21,939 nucleotides of DNA from DAOTWP01 sp034435675 (GCA_034435675.1 DAOTWP010000355.1:1-21939), one strand, 5' to 3'. Shown: positions 8,547-16,208, counted from the first letter of the stretch. Notes: generated by a model from the sequence alone, not told the origin. Translations and numbers: made by a program.

Positions 8547-9575
8547 TCAGACGCGGGCGGGCGCAGCCCCGTGTGCCGCCGCCCCCTGCGGAACGTTCTC
8601 CTGGCACCACGCCATCGTTGCGCGCACGGCTTCGTCCAGCGGCGTCGGCTGCATCACCTGCCCGAAACGGCGCATGAACTTGCTGTCATCCACGATGAAC
8701 GGCTCATCAAACTGGTAGAGCAGTTCGCCAAAGCCCCGCAGCGCCGGAATAAACAGCCCCAACGCCGGCAGAATCACCCGGTTGCGCAGCAGCGATTTTT
8801 TCATCGCGTTGAGCTTCGGCGTCATGCCTGCTGCTTTGCCTGCCATTGCGATGAACTGCCGCGCCGTGATGGTTTGCGGGTTGGGCAAATGCCAGACCTG
8901 CCCGTAGGCGTCGTCGGTCTCGCCCAGCAGCACCAGCGCCTTGCCAATGTCGGGCATATAGGTGAAGGTGTGCGGCAGATCAGGATCACCTATATAAGGA
9001 ATAGTCTTGCCCGCCAGCATATCCAGCATGTAGCGCTGCCCGCTGCCCTGATCACCCACACGCGGACCGAAGAAATCCGCCGCCCGCCCAACCACCACGC
9101 GCACCTCGCCGCGCTGGTGTGCCGCCAGCAGATCACGCGCCATCTGCGCCCGCGTGGGACCGCGTGTGCCGCGTGTGGCGTTGAAAGGCATGTCCTCGGT
9201 AAGCGGTTTGCCCGCATGCGGTCCGTACATATACAGGTTGTCCATGACAACCAGTTTTTTGACACCGTCCGCGCTGCCGGTCAGCCCAGCCAGCACCCCG
9301 GCTTGCAGCGGCGGGAACTGAAGATGCCATTTGTGATAATCCGGCGCGTTGAGGCAGAAGTAGACAACGGCTGCCCCGGCGGTGACTTCGCGCACGCTGG
9401 CGGGGTCGGTGGCGTCGCCCTTGACGATGCTCACGCCAGCGGGCAGGCTGACCGGCGCACTGCCGCTGCGGTTCACCAGCCGCACACGTTTGCCGCGTGC
9501 CAGCAGTTCATCCATTACGGCTAAGCCAACCGGTCCGGTGCCCAGGACGACGTTCAGTTCAGGTTGTGTGGTCAT
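8547..9575 (-). CDS. NAD(P)-binding SDR/epimerase-like protein
   Basis: The start at 9575 (MTTQPELNVV) is chosen because GGAGA lies 8 nt upstream and the Rossmann strand begins right after it; this gives 342 residues. The nucleotide motif is GTGPVG (residues 12-17), with GDATD at 53-57 as in extended or atypical short-chain dehydrogenases and NAD-dependent epimerases. NLYMYGP (113-119) sits where the catalytic Tyr region is expected, but the YxxxK pair is absent (Lys is at 123, not 121), so it may be an atypical SDR with altered or lost catalysis. The C-terminal half carries HTFTYMPDIGKALVLLG, typical of the family. It lies 206 bp downstream of a TetR gene on the same strand and may be controlled by it. 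The substrate cannot be told. Confidence 0.88.
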   Translation of the reverse strand: MTTQPELNVVLGTGPVGLAVMDELLARGKRVRLVNRSGSAPVSLPAGVSIVKGDATDPASVREVTAGAAVVYFCLNAPDYHKWHLQFPPLQAGVLAGLTGSADGVKKLVVMDNLYMYGPHAGKPLTEDMPFNATRGTRGPTRAQMARDLLAAHQRGEVRVVVGRAADFFGPRVGDQGSGQRYMLDMLAGKTIPYIGDPDLPHTFTYMPDIGKALVLLGETDDAYGQVWHLPNPQTITARQFIAMAGKAAGMTPKLNAMKKSLLRNRVILPALGLFIPALRGFGELLYQFDEPFIVDDSKFMRRFGQVMQPTPLDEAVRATMAWCQENVPQGAAAHGAAPARV

Positions 9576-9781
9576 GTGTGTTTCTCCAGATGTTTGTGCA
9601 TTCAGGATGCAGGCGAGTTGAAGCGGACACTGCGCGGGCGGCAGCACCAGCCGGGCACAGGTCTAACGATGGGCAAGGCACATGCCCGCCCCCAAATTTC
9701 AGAGACTGTTTAAGCGTTATGTGCTGGGTAGATTATTGGGGGGCGTCTCCCCGGTGCAGCGTCCTGTGGCGCAGGCTGTGG

Positions 9782-10462
9782 TTACGGGCTGTCTGCGTAG
9801 AGCAGTTCGTGCATCTGCTGGCGATAAAATTCGTCCACGTCACCCACGCTGGGACCCAGGTGGTTGAACAATTCCAGCATGATGATGCCGTGCAGCCGTG
9901 TCCAGCCGACAATGCCGAGCTGCATTGCCGCCAGCGAAACCGGATAACCGCCCGCGTCAATAAGCTGCTGCAAGTGTGCGCCGACCGGCGGCGGGACGCG
10001 CACTGCCCGGCGGATTTCGCCCGCCTGCATCGCGGCTTCGACCAGCCCGACGATCACGGCGAACCCGCGCACCACCAGCGGCACCGTGATTTCAGGCGGC
10101 GCTGCATAATGCGGAATCGGGTTGCCATAAATCAGGATGAAGTCGGTCGGGTGCTGCACTGCCCACGCGCGGTACGTCCACAGCACAGCTTGCAACGCCT
10201 CTGCCGGGCTGTGCTGCGCCGACTGGTCGCGGGCGGTTTCCAGCGCCTCTGCCAGCGCAGTGAAGGCGTCCACAATCAAAGCGGTAATCAGCGCATCGCG
10301 GTTGTCGTAGTAGCGGTACAGCGCCGTGACCGTGAGACCCATCTCGCGCGCGATCTCGCGCAGGGAAAGACCCGCTGTGCCGGTTTCTGCCATCTGCTGC
10401 CGGGCAATGCTCTTGATCTCGTCGCGCGTTGCCTCGCGCTGCCGTTCACGCCGTGTTGCCAT
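9782..10462 (-). CDS. TetR/AcrR-family regulator with WHG-type C-terminal domain
   Basis: The start at 10462 (MATRRERQRE, 226 residues) follows AGGGTGG and fits the usual TetR N-terminus; a longer upstream frame would run through the promoter and operators. The helix-turn-helix is residues 32-59 (LSLREIAREMG, then LTVTALYRYYDNRDALI). Near the C-terminus, GWTRLHGIIMLELFNHLG matches the WHG-type ligand/dimerisation domain. Two operator-like sites lie 32-84 bp upstream, one over the -35 and one near the start of transcription, so autorepression is likely. The SDR-like gene downstream on the same strand is the obvious candidate target. The ligand is unknown. Confidence 0.93.
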   Translation of the reverse strand: MATRRERQREATRDEIKSIARQQMAETGTAGLSLREIAREMGLTVTALYRYYDNRDALITALIVDAFTALAEALETARDQSAQHSPAEALQAVLWTYRAWAVQHPTDFILIYGNPIPHYAAPPEITVPLVVRGFAVIVGLVEAAMQAGEIRRAVRVPPPVGAHLQQLIDAGGYPVSLAAMQLGIVGWTRLHGIIMLELFNHLGPSVGDVDEFYRQQMHELLYADSP

Positions 10463-10493
10463 TTGCCACCCTGCTGTATACGCTGTTACTTTA

Positions 10494-10546
10494 TGTGAAC
10501 ACTGTTCACAACCATAGAGTACACCCAAACTGTGAACACTGTCAAC
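10494..10546 (-). promoter_or_regulatory. TetR gene promoter with two operator-like sites
   Basis: On the minus strand a perfect -35 TTGACA (10545-10540) is followed after 18 bp by TACTCT (10521-10516). TGTGAAC-ACT-GTTCACA (10494-10510) is a perfect 7-bp inverted repeat near the expected transcription start. A second, imperfect copy, TGTGAACACTGTCAAC (10531-10546), overlaps the -35. The two share TGTGAACACTGT with 37 bp between starts. The placement is what self-repression by the adjacent TetR protein would need. Confidence 0.75.
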
Positions 10547-10627
10547 TATTTTGAGATGAGAGGAAGATGAGAGGGGCGACTCAATGGCGCGGCTGCGAAG
10601 AAATGCTAGTGACACCTACCCGTTGTT

Positions 10628-10656
10628 GTAGAGGAGAGTCTGCGCCCCTCCTCTAC
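10628..10656 (-). terminator. Hairpin downstream of the metal-binding protein gene
   Basis: GTAGAGGAG (10628-10636) and CTCCTCTAC (10648-10656) form a perfect 9-bp stem with an 11-nt loop, 41 bp after the stop codon of the gene ending at 10697. No T-run follows on the minus strand, so it is at best an atypical terminator or a 3'-end stabiliser. Confidence 0.4.
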
Positions 10657-10696
10657 GGGAGAAATCACGAATATTCAGACCGCTTGCCAGGCTGCG

Positions 10697-11893
10697 CTAC
10701 ATGCCGCCGCCCAGCGCGTTAACGATGGTGGTCACGTTGTACCGGATCAGGTCGAGATACGTCGCTGCCGGTCCATCCGCCGGACTCAGCGAGTCGCTGT
10801 AGAGCACATAGACCTGCGCGTCTGTTTCTGCTGCCACCTGTTCGACGAGCTGCGGGTTAACAGTAGTTTCGGCAAAAATCGCCGGGATGCCCTCTGCGTT
10901 GATTGTCTGGATCAGTGCGGCGATGTCCGCAGCGCTCGGCTCTGCCAGCGTACTGCCACCGGGCAGCACCACGCCCGCGATTTCAAACCCATAGCGCGCG
11001 GCGAAATACCCAAAGGTCTCGTGGCTGGTCACCAGCAGGCGGTTTGCTTCGGGCACGGTGGCAACCATCGGCATGACGAAATCATGCGCCAGCGTGTCCA
11101 GCGCGGCGATATACGCGGCGGCGTTGGCGCTGTAGGCATCGGCATTTGCCGGGTCAAGCGCCACCAGCGTGTCACGAATCATCATCGTCCAGTAGATGAC
11201 GTTGTGCGGCTCCTGCCAGACATGCGGATCGCAACTGCCTTCCTCGTGAGCATGCTCGCCCTCTTCCTCGCTGTGTTCCTCGCCTTCGTGCCCGGTGCAT
11301 TCCAGCGCATACAGTGGACCAAGCGCTTCAACGTGCGCATGTCCTTCGTGCTCCTCGCCTTCGTGCTCCTCGCCTTCTGCGGCGTGCCCGGCTTCATGAA
11401 TCGCCGCCATTTCCGCGTAATGCTGCTCGCACTGTGCGGCGATGGCGCTCATATCGCCGGTCATCGCTGCATCGCTGTGCGCTTCTTCGGTTGCCTCAGC
11501 TTCATGGTCGTGGTCTTCTTCGCCCTCTTCGTGCTGGTGCCCCGCGCCAATGGGCAAAATCGGCACGCAGTTCGACGCCACGACGATGTTCATCTCCGCC
11601 CCGGCATTTTCAATCGCTTCCATTAACCCTTCTTCAAAGAACGCACCGTTGACGAAGACGACATCCGCGTTCGCCAGCGCTGCCAGATCGCTCGCTGTCG
11701 GGGTGAAGGCGTGCGGGTCTGCGCCGACGGGCATCACCGAGACGACCTGAAAATGGTCGCCCGCGACAGTGGCGACGACATCTGCCAGAATGCTGAAACT
11801 GGCAACGGCTACGGGGGTGGGCTGGGCGTGCAGCGTGCCGGGCAGCAGCCCCAGCACTAACAACAGCAGTACAGCGAATTTACGCTTGCTCAT
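10697..11893 (-). CDS. Zinc/manganese ABC transporter substrate-binding protein (ZnuA/TroA-like) with long His/Glu-rich loop
   Basis: The start at 11893 (MSKRKFAVLL) has GGGAG upstream and opens a clean signal peptide ending near Ala23 (TLHA/QP); 398 residues. It belongs to the cluster 9 family of metal-binding proteins that deliver Zn or Mn to an ABC permease at the outer face of the membrane. Likely ligands are His61 (GADPHAFTP), His224 (CDPHVWQEPHN), His291 (TSHETFGYF) and Glu342 or Asp367. Between residues 119 and 217 lies an unusually long His/Glu-rich loop, with Cys155 and Cys199 inside and Cys109 and Cys221 at its borders. His-rich loops are typical of zinc-type members, but about 100 residues is long. 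No permease or ATPase gene is in the window, so its transporter is encoded elsewhere. A Fur/Zur-like palindrome overlaps its promoter. Confidence 0.94.
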   Translation of the reverse strand: MSKRKFAVLLLLVLGLLPGTLHAQPTPVAVASFSILADVVATVAGDHFQVVSVMPVGADPHAFTPTASDLAALANADVVFVNGAFFEEGLMEAIENAGAEMNIVVASNCVPILPIGAGHQHEEGEEDHDHEAEATEEAHSDAAMTGDMSAIAAQCEQHYAEMAAIHEAGHAAEGEEHEGEEHEGHAHVEALGPLYALECTGHEGEEHSEEEGEHAHEEGSCDPHVWQEPHNVIYWTMMIRDTLVALDPANADAYSANAAAYIAALDTLAHDFVMPMVATVPEANRLLVTSHETFGYFAARYGFEIAGVVLPGGSTLAEPSAADIAALIQTINAEGIPAIFAETTVNPQLVEQVAAETDAQVYVLYSDSLSPADGPAATYLDLIRYNVTTIVNALGGGM

Positions 11894-11921
11894 CACTTTA
11901 GCTCCCTCTTGTAGGCTTGCA

Positions 11922-11967
11922 ATAATGATACGCTGTCTCATTATAGCGCAGGCAGGCAGCAAAGCAA
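11922..11967 (-). promoter_or_regulatory. Promoter of metal-binding protein gene with Fur/Zur-like palindrome
   Basis: On the minus strand TATAAT (11945-11940) is preceded after 16 bp by TTGCTT (11967-11962). ATAATGA-N9-TCATTAT (11922-11944) is a perfect inverted repeat that overlaps the -10 and the expected start point. The arms equal those of Fur-family boxes, but the gap is 6 bp wider than in a classical Fur box. A Zur-type repressor is the natural candidate given the gene; that is inference. Confidence 0.6.
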
Positions 11968-12035
11968 CCCCGCGATGTGCGCCGAGTGATTTTAGAAAAG
12001 GGTCAGCGTGGTCAGGGATGCGCACTGCATGCAAA

Positions 12036-12103
12036 ACCACAGAGGCACAGCGTACACGAAGAAATAGCAGCAAGGTTCTCCATGCCCTCTGTGCCTTTGT
12101 GGT
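12036..12103. repeat. Small palindromic intergenic repeat element
   Basis: ACCACAGAGGCACAG (12036-12050) and CTGTGCCTTTGTGGT (12089-12103) are inverted copies that match at 14 of 15 positions, with a 38-nt centre. The translated frames read TEAQRTRRN / LHALCAFVV, a pattern I recognise from short dispersed palindromic repeats often mistaken for small genes in many bacterial genomes. Only one copy is in the window, so its repeated nature is from recall, not shown here. Confidence 0.6.
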
Positions 12104-12201
12104 GAAACAATCCGTCCAGAGTCGACAATTGCCGCCGCGCCGCACCCGGAAAATGGACCCGCGCGAGCAAGCCTCATGAGAATTGGCGGTCAGCCTGCGC
12201 G

Positions 12202-12708
12202 TTAAGCGCGCTGCCCTTTGCTTCCTGCACGGGTCATGCTGCCGACGACGAGGTGATGAAATGGGCGGATGATGTTGAAGTAGAACGGACCTGCCCGGTT
12301 GTTATAGCGCACAATGGTCAACACGTAGAAGCGACAGCGCCCATCAGGCAGTGCGGCGGCGATTACGGCGAGTGCAGCATCCAGGTGTCTGTCGCGCACA
12401 TCCGCCAGCCAATAGGCGTCTTCTGCCGCTTCGCGCACCGTGAAAAAGGCGGCAGGCTGCCCCGGTGTCATCGGGAACGTCGCAGCGCTGAGCGTGGGAG
12501 GGCGTGGGATGCCCGACTGCCGCATGCCCAGCAAACGCACAAACACACGACGAATGTGATAGAGGAACGTCACCCATGCAGGCTGATAAGACATCATCCC
12601 GGCGAGAAATTCGCGCAGGCTGACCGCGCTGTCTACAGTTTTGATATCCACATGATCCGCTGCTGCCAGATAAGTGGCGAATGCGGGAACTTCGGGATAC
12701 GCTGGCAT
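12202..12708 (-). CDS. DUF2867 domain protein
   Basis: The start at 12708 (MPAYPEVPAF, 168 residues) is placed where the family-like sequence begins; the ribosome site is weak. The pattern fits DUF2867: a Pro-rich centre (SGIPRPPTLSAATFPM), then AEDAYWLADVRDRHLDAAL, a beta strand RCRFYVLTIVRYNN, and a C-terminal GPFYFNIIRPFHHLVV motif. It has no signal peptide or membrane segment. The biochemical function of this family is not known; it looks like a small cytoplasmic ligand-binding or polyketide-cyclase-like fold. It is a single gene, divergent from the toroid-repeat protein. Confidence 0.82.
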   Translation of the reverse strand: MPAYPEVPAFATYLAAADHVDIKTVDSAVSLREFLAGMMSYQPAWVTFLYHIRRVFVRLLGMRQSGIPRPPTLSAATFPMTPGQPAAFFTVREAAEDAYWLADVRDRHLDAALAVIAAALPDGRCRFYVLTIVRYNNRAGPFYFNIIRPFHHLVVGSMTRAGSKGQRA

Positions 12709-12754
12709 AGTGACCGAGCCTGTGTACTTGTGCGAACTTTCACAGGTCACTATA
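12709..12754 (-). promoter_or_regulatory. Inverted repeat and -10-like box before DUF2867 gene
   Basis: AGTGACC (12709-12715) pairs with GGTCACT (12745-12751), and CCTGTG (12719-12724) with CACAGG (12741-12746); the two right arms share GG, so the pairings are alternative. TATAGT on the minus strand (12754-12749) overlaps the right arm, but no -35 is visible. It may be an operator. Confidence 0.35.
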
Positions 12755-12918
12755 CCACAGGTAGTGTCAGGTGTACGACGCGGGAGCATGCTGAATTCGG
12801 CGGATCTGGCACACCACTGTTCCCGATTCCCATTTTAATGCGGACTGATTCTGTCCGCGTGTGGGCATACAGTCAAATCAAGACAGGAAACCACAACTAA
12901 AGCAGGGAGCAATCATCC

Positions 12919-13764
12919 ATGACTATCAACTTCAAAGCAGCGCGGGATTTTGTCTATGCTAACGGCGTGCTGTGGGAACGCGATCTGTTCGCGTGGCTGT
13001 TTCAGGGCGGCAGCCTGGCGCGGCTGCACCACAGCCTGAAGGCATACCAGAATGCCGACGGTGGCTATGGCAATGCGCTGGAACACGATGTGCGCTGCCC
13101 GCAGTCGCACCCGCTGGCGTTGGAATTTCTGCTGGGCGTGCTGGGCGATAACGGCGTTCCGGTGGGCAAGCTGCTGGACGGCGTGCCCGCGTGGCTGGAA
13201 GCACAGCAGAATGCGGACGGCAGCCTGCGCAACCCGCCCGAACTGCTGGACTACCCGCACGCGCCCTGGTGGAGCGACGGCGGGCAAAGCATGCCGGATG
13301 CGATTGTCGGCAGCCTGATGCAGTTCAATGCTGCCACCCCTGCCCTGCGCGAACGCACCGCGCAGTGGGTCGTGCGGCATGTCACGCCGGACAGCATCCG
13401 CGCCAACGAATGGCTGTTCATGGCGTATCACGCTTATGACTACTTCATGCATGTGGACGCCGTGCCGGGCGGTACGGCGCTCAGTGACTACCGCGCCGCA
13501 GCGGTGGAGAACATCGTCACACTGGCACAGCAGGCACCGCCGGAACAGTTTTATTCGCTGCTGCGCTTTATTCCCGCGCCGGAGTCGCCGGTAGCAAAGG
13601 CACTGCCGCCCGCGTTTCTGGCGCATGTGCTGGACACGCTGCAAGCCGGGCAGCAGCAGGACGGCGGCTGGCATGACCAGCACGGGCTGCCGCAGTGGTA
13701 CCCCTATGTGACCATGCAGGTCTTGCGGGGGCTGCGCCGCTTCGGGCGACAGATCGGGGCGTAG
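12919..13764 (+). CDS. Prenyltransferase/squalene-oxidase repeat (alpha-alpha toroid) protein
   Basis: This 281-residue protein starts after AGGGAGCAATCATCC. QW-like repeats are AYQNADGGYGNAL (residues 42-54), LEAQQNADGSLRNP (93-106) and QQQDGGWHDQHG near 243-254, the signature of terpenoid-cyclase/prenyltransferase-type alpha-alpha barrels. It is about half the length of a true squalene-hopene cyclase and has no DxDD catalytic motif, so cyclase activity is unlikely. There is no signal peptide. Proteins of this type are often annotated only as repeat-containing. It stands alone between two oppositely directed genes. The exact role is unknown. Confidence 0.85.
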   Translation: MTINFKAARDFVYANGVLWERDLFAWLFQGGSLARLHHSLKAYQNADGGYGNALEHDVRCPQSHPLALEFLLGVLGDNGVPVGKLLDGVPAWLEAQQNADGSLRNPPELLDYPHAPWWSDGGQSMPDAIVGSLMQFNAATPALRERTAQWVVRHVTPDSIRANEWLFMAYHAYDYFMHVDAVPGGTALSDYRAAAVENIVTLAQQAPPEQFYSLLRFIPAPESPVAKALPPAFLAHVLDTLQAGQQQDGGWHDQHGLPQWYPYVTMQVLRGLRRFGRQIGA

Positions 13765-13777
13765 TGTGGGGGGAGCA

Positions 13778-13800
13778 GGGGCGACCTGAACAGCCGCCCC
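13778..13800. terminator. GC-rich hairpin between convergent genes
   Basis: GGGGCG (13778-13783) and CGCCCC (13795-13800) can pair around an 11-nt loop in the 55-bp gap between the stop codons of two convergent genes. There is no T-run on either side, so a terminator role is only suggested by position. Confidence 0.35.
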
Positions 13801-13819
13801 CGCGAAGCTTATACGCTGG

Positions 13820-15538
13820 CTATTCGCCGTTCAGCGTCAGCACCGCGCGAATCTGGCGGTTGCCTGCGCTGCTGACCGTGCTGCTGATCGAACTGCTGCT
13901 GACCAACTGGAAGTAGCCATCCAGCGCGGCAAACAGTTCCTCGTCCTCATCACTGCCCTGCACGTAGACGGTCTGCGCCGGGACAAAGGCGTCTTCGTCC
14001 AGCCCTTCAAGCACATCGTCGAAGATGTTGCCAATTGACGGACCCAGCAGCGCCAGCGGTGCTACCGTACCGACCAGCAGCCCATCGGCATCGGCATACA
14101 GCGCCAGTGTCGGGTTCGGCAGCAGGTAAGCGCTTGCTTCCTGATAGGCGGGGCTATCCAGCAGCGAACTGCCGCCGTTGATGATGCTTTCTGCCGCCGG
14201 GCGTGTGGCGATGAAGAACACATCCTGCGTTGCGCCGATCAGCACATCCAGTTCAAACATATTGCGTTGATCCAGCGGCACTTGCAGCGCAATCACGCTG
14301 ACGCTCACGCCGTTGATGTCCTCGCTGCTCAGCGTCACGCCGGGGGTGTCTTCCTGAATCAGGCGCGGCAGGGCATCGCTCAACTGCGCGGCAAAGTTGG
14401 ACGCGGCTTCGGGATCGGTGGCTTCAAACAGCAAGCCAAAGTCAACATACGAACCGGCATCCAGCACGCCTTCTGCAATGCCTTCTGCCAGCGCATTGAC
14501 ATCTGTGCGCAGGAACAAGGCGTAATCGCCAGTCGTCCAGCTCAGCAGATCGTCGCGCAGATCAACGCCGATCAGGTTGAACACGCCGGAAAGCTGGCGC
14601 TCCGGGTCGGGACCGTCGCCGCGGGACATCATGCGCGAGAATTCCAGCATGCTGTCAATCAGCGCGGTCAGGTCGGTGCCGTGAATCACGGCGGAGGCAT
14701 CAGCGGGGATAAAGCGCGCGAACTGCGGGTCAATGGCGCTGGGCGCGTCCAGGTCGCCCACCTGCACCATATCAATGACCAGCGAGGTGTCCTCCAGAAT
14801 GGTCAACCCCATCGCAGTTGGCAGCGGTTCCATGCCGCCCATCATGCCCATTTCCATCATGCCCATGCTGCCGCCCATCAGTTCTGGCGTCACATAGAGG
14901 AAAATGTTGTACGCGGGAGCAATCAGGTCTGCCAGCGCTTCCTGAAAATCGGCATCATCAGCCAGCAGCGCGGAGGGCGGGAACTGGTCGAGCAGCCGCG
15001 GGTTTTCCATGCCGACCAGCATCAGCGTATCGTTGATGGCAATAATCAGCGCGTCTCCCCGCTGGCGCAGGGTGAAGACGGTGAACCCGTTGACTTCCTC
15101 GGTTTCCTGATTACCGGGCAGCGCATCGCGCAGGAAATCCTCGGCGGCAGCGCGATCCGTAATCTCGATCACCGCATAGCCCGGCTCTGATGTCCCCGGA
15201 TCAAAGGCATTCGCGGAAGTGCCGCCCACAGCAGCATAACCGCCCAGCCACAGGTACAGGTCTGCCAGCGCGTAGCCGGAGTCCGCCAAGCCTGCCTCCA
15301 GCGTTTCGCGCAGGGTGGTTACTTCTGCCTGTGGGAACGCGGCGGTCAGCAGCGCCAGCAGCGAATCGAGTGTGTCGATATAGCCTTCATCCGTGCGAAA
15401 CGCGGCGAAAACAGCCGTGTTTTCCGGGAAGTAGCGCGCCATTGCCTGCGGTCCGGCTGCCGGGTCGTCAATGGCGTAGACGGTGCCGAGGGAAACGGCA
15501 AACAGCACCACGAGGAACAAAATTGCAAACTTGCGCAT
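13820..15538 (-). CDS. Secreted DUF3352 domain protein with Met-rich loop
   Basis: The start at 15538 (MRKFAILFLV) lies behind a strong GGAGG; 572 residues. Residues 1-22 are a signal peptide ending TVYA, so the protein acts outside the membrane. The body has the features of DUF3352 (an early PENTAVFAAFRTDE segment, EPGYAVIEITDRAAAEDFL at 118-136, and ALIIAINDTLMLVG), a family without a known reaction. Residues 221-236 hold eight Met in sixteen positions, separated mainly by Gly. Such Met-rich loops bind Cu(I) in some unrelated proteins, but here this is only a possibility. A Ser-rich stretch lies near the C-terminus. It has no visible anchor after the signal peptide. Confidence 0.85.
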   Translation of the reverse strand: MRKFAILFLVVLFAVSLGTVYAIDDPAAGPQAMARYFPENTAVFAAFRTDEGYIDTLDSLLALLTAAFPQAEVTTLRETLEAGLADSGYALADLYLWLGGYAAVGGTSANAFDPGTSEPGYAVIEITDRAAAEDFLRDALPGNQETEEVNGFTVFTLRQRGDALIIAINDTLMLVGMENPRLLDQFPPSALLADDADFQEALADLIAPAYNIFLYVTPELMGGSMGMMEMGMMGGMEPLPTAMGLTILEDTSLVIDMVQVGDLDAPSAIDPQFARFIPADASAVIHGTDLTALIDSMLEFSRMMSRGDGPDPERQLSGVFNLIGVDLRDDLLSWTTGDYALFLRTDVNALAEGIAEGVLDAGSYVDFGLLFEATDPEAASNFAAQLSDALPRLIQEDTPGVTLSSEDINGVSVSVIALQVPLDQRNMFELDVLIGATQDVFFIATRPAAESIINGGSSLLDSPAYQEASAYLLPNPTLALYADADGLLVGTVAPLALLGPSIGNIFDDVLEGLDEDAFVPAQTVYVQGSDEDEELFAALDGYFQLVSSSSISSTVSSAGNRQIRAVLTLNGE

Positions 15539-15742
15539 CCTGAATCCTCCATTGTCAACAAATGCGGGGCAAAATACCCCTGAACGTCTGTACGCAGCGC
15601 TGCCCGCAGGGTTGCAGGGTGAGCGCGTGCAGACGGCATACATGATCATTCTAACAGTATTACACGCCAGCGCAGGTAAAATCGCTGTTAAAGGGCGCGT
15701 CAAAGGAATCGCAGGGACAGCGAGAAGAGGGGCTGAACAGCA

Positions 15743-16171
15743 ATGGCGAACTTAAACAACGATGATGCGGCGATGCGCGCGGTGCTGGAAAACGCGCGGG
15801 TGATTGCCGTCGTCGGGCATTCGGACAATCCAGCACGCACCAGCTACCGGATTGCGCAGTATTTGCGCGGCGCGGGCTATAAGGTCTATCCCGTCAACCC
15901 GATGGTCAGCGAAATTGACGGCGAACGCAGCTATGCATCGCTGGCGGAGATTCCCGAACCGATTGATATTGTGGATGTGTTCCGCCGTTCGGAATTTCTG
16001 CCGGACGTCGTTGAGGAGGCGATTGCTGCCGGGGCAAAGACCGTCTGGACGCAGCTCGGTGTCAGCGATGCGGCGGCGGAACAGGCAGCGCTGGATGCCG
16101 GGCTGCACGTCGCGGCGAACCGCTGCATCAAGGTGGAACACGCGCGGTTGGGGCTAAAGGCGAACGAGTAA
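15743..16171 (+). CDS. CoA-binding protein (YccU-like)
   Basis: This 142-residue protein has a GAGGGG site upstream. It is a single CoA_binding_2 Rossmann domain: VIAVVGHSDNPARTSYRIA (residues 20-38), YKVYPVNP (46-53), and the late motifs KTVWTQLGV and NRCIKVEH. Family members bind coenzyme A or a similar nucleotide in the cytoplasm; their precise role is not settled. Length and motif order are typical. It is divergent from the DUF3352 gene with 204 bp between, in which I see no convincing promoter pair, and convergent with the glycerol-3-phosphate dehydrogenase gene. Confidence 0.93.
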   Translation: MANLNNDDAAMRAVLENARVIAVVGHSDNPARTSYRIAQYLRGAGYKVYPVNPMVSEIDGERSYASLAEIPEPIDIVDVFRRSEFLPDVVEEAIAAGAKTVWTQLGVSDAAAEQAALDAGLHVAANRCIKVEHARLGLKANE

Positions 16172-16208
16172 AGACAAAAGAGGGGCAGCGGGTGCTGCCG
16201 CGTGCCCC
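16172..16208 (-). terminator. Intrinsic terminator of glycerol-3-phosphate dehydrogenase gene
   Basis: GGGGCAGCGG (16182-16191) pairs with CCGC-G-TGCCCC (16198-16208, one bulged base) around a 6-nt loop. On the minus strand it is followed by TCTTTTGTCTTT, so it fits a terminator for the gene ending at 16219. It also lies just after the convergent CoA-binding gene. Confidence 0.65.

Larger units (their letters stand above)
11894..12201. other. 308-bp intergenic region between DUF2867 and metal-binding protein genes
   Basis: The part next to the metal-binding gene holds its promoter and palindrome; the middle holds a small inverted-repeat element (12036-12103). Nothing else stands out. Apparent reading frames through it come from the repeat. 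Confidence 0.6.

Noticed and set aside
6901..8610. 569-codon minus-strand frame opposite the FGGY kinase
   Set aside because: The plus strand encodes a complete kinase with all family motifs; the opposite translation is Arg/His/Gln-rich without motifs.
9576..9647. Longer N-terminus for the SDR-like protein (start at 9647)
   Set aside because: The extra 24 residues are not like the family, and GGAGA sits just before the ATG at 9575.
10463..10615. Longer N-terminus for the TetR protein (start at 10615)
   Set aside because: It would run through the TTGACA promoter and both operators; the family N-terminus fits the start at 10462.
11894..12145. Longer N-terminus for the metal-binding protein (start at 12145)
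   Set aside because: It would translate the palindromic repeat and promoter and would put the signal peptide 84 residues inside the protein.
12919..13764. Squalene-hopene cyclase
   Set aside because: The protein is about half the needed length and lacks the DxDD motif; only the repeat fold is supported.
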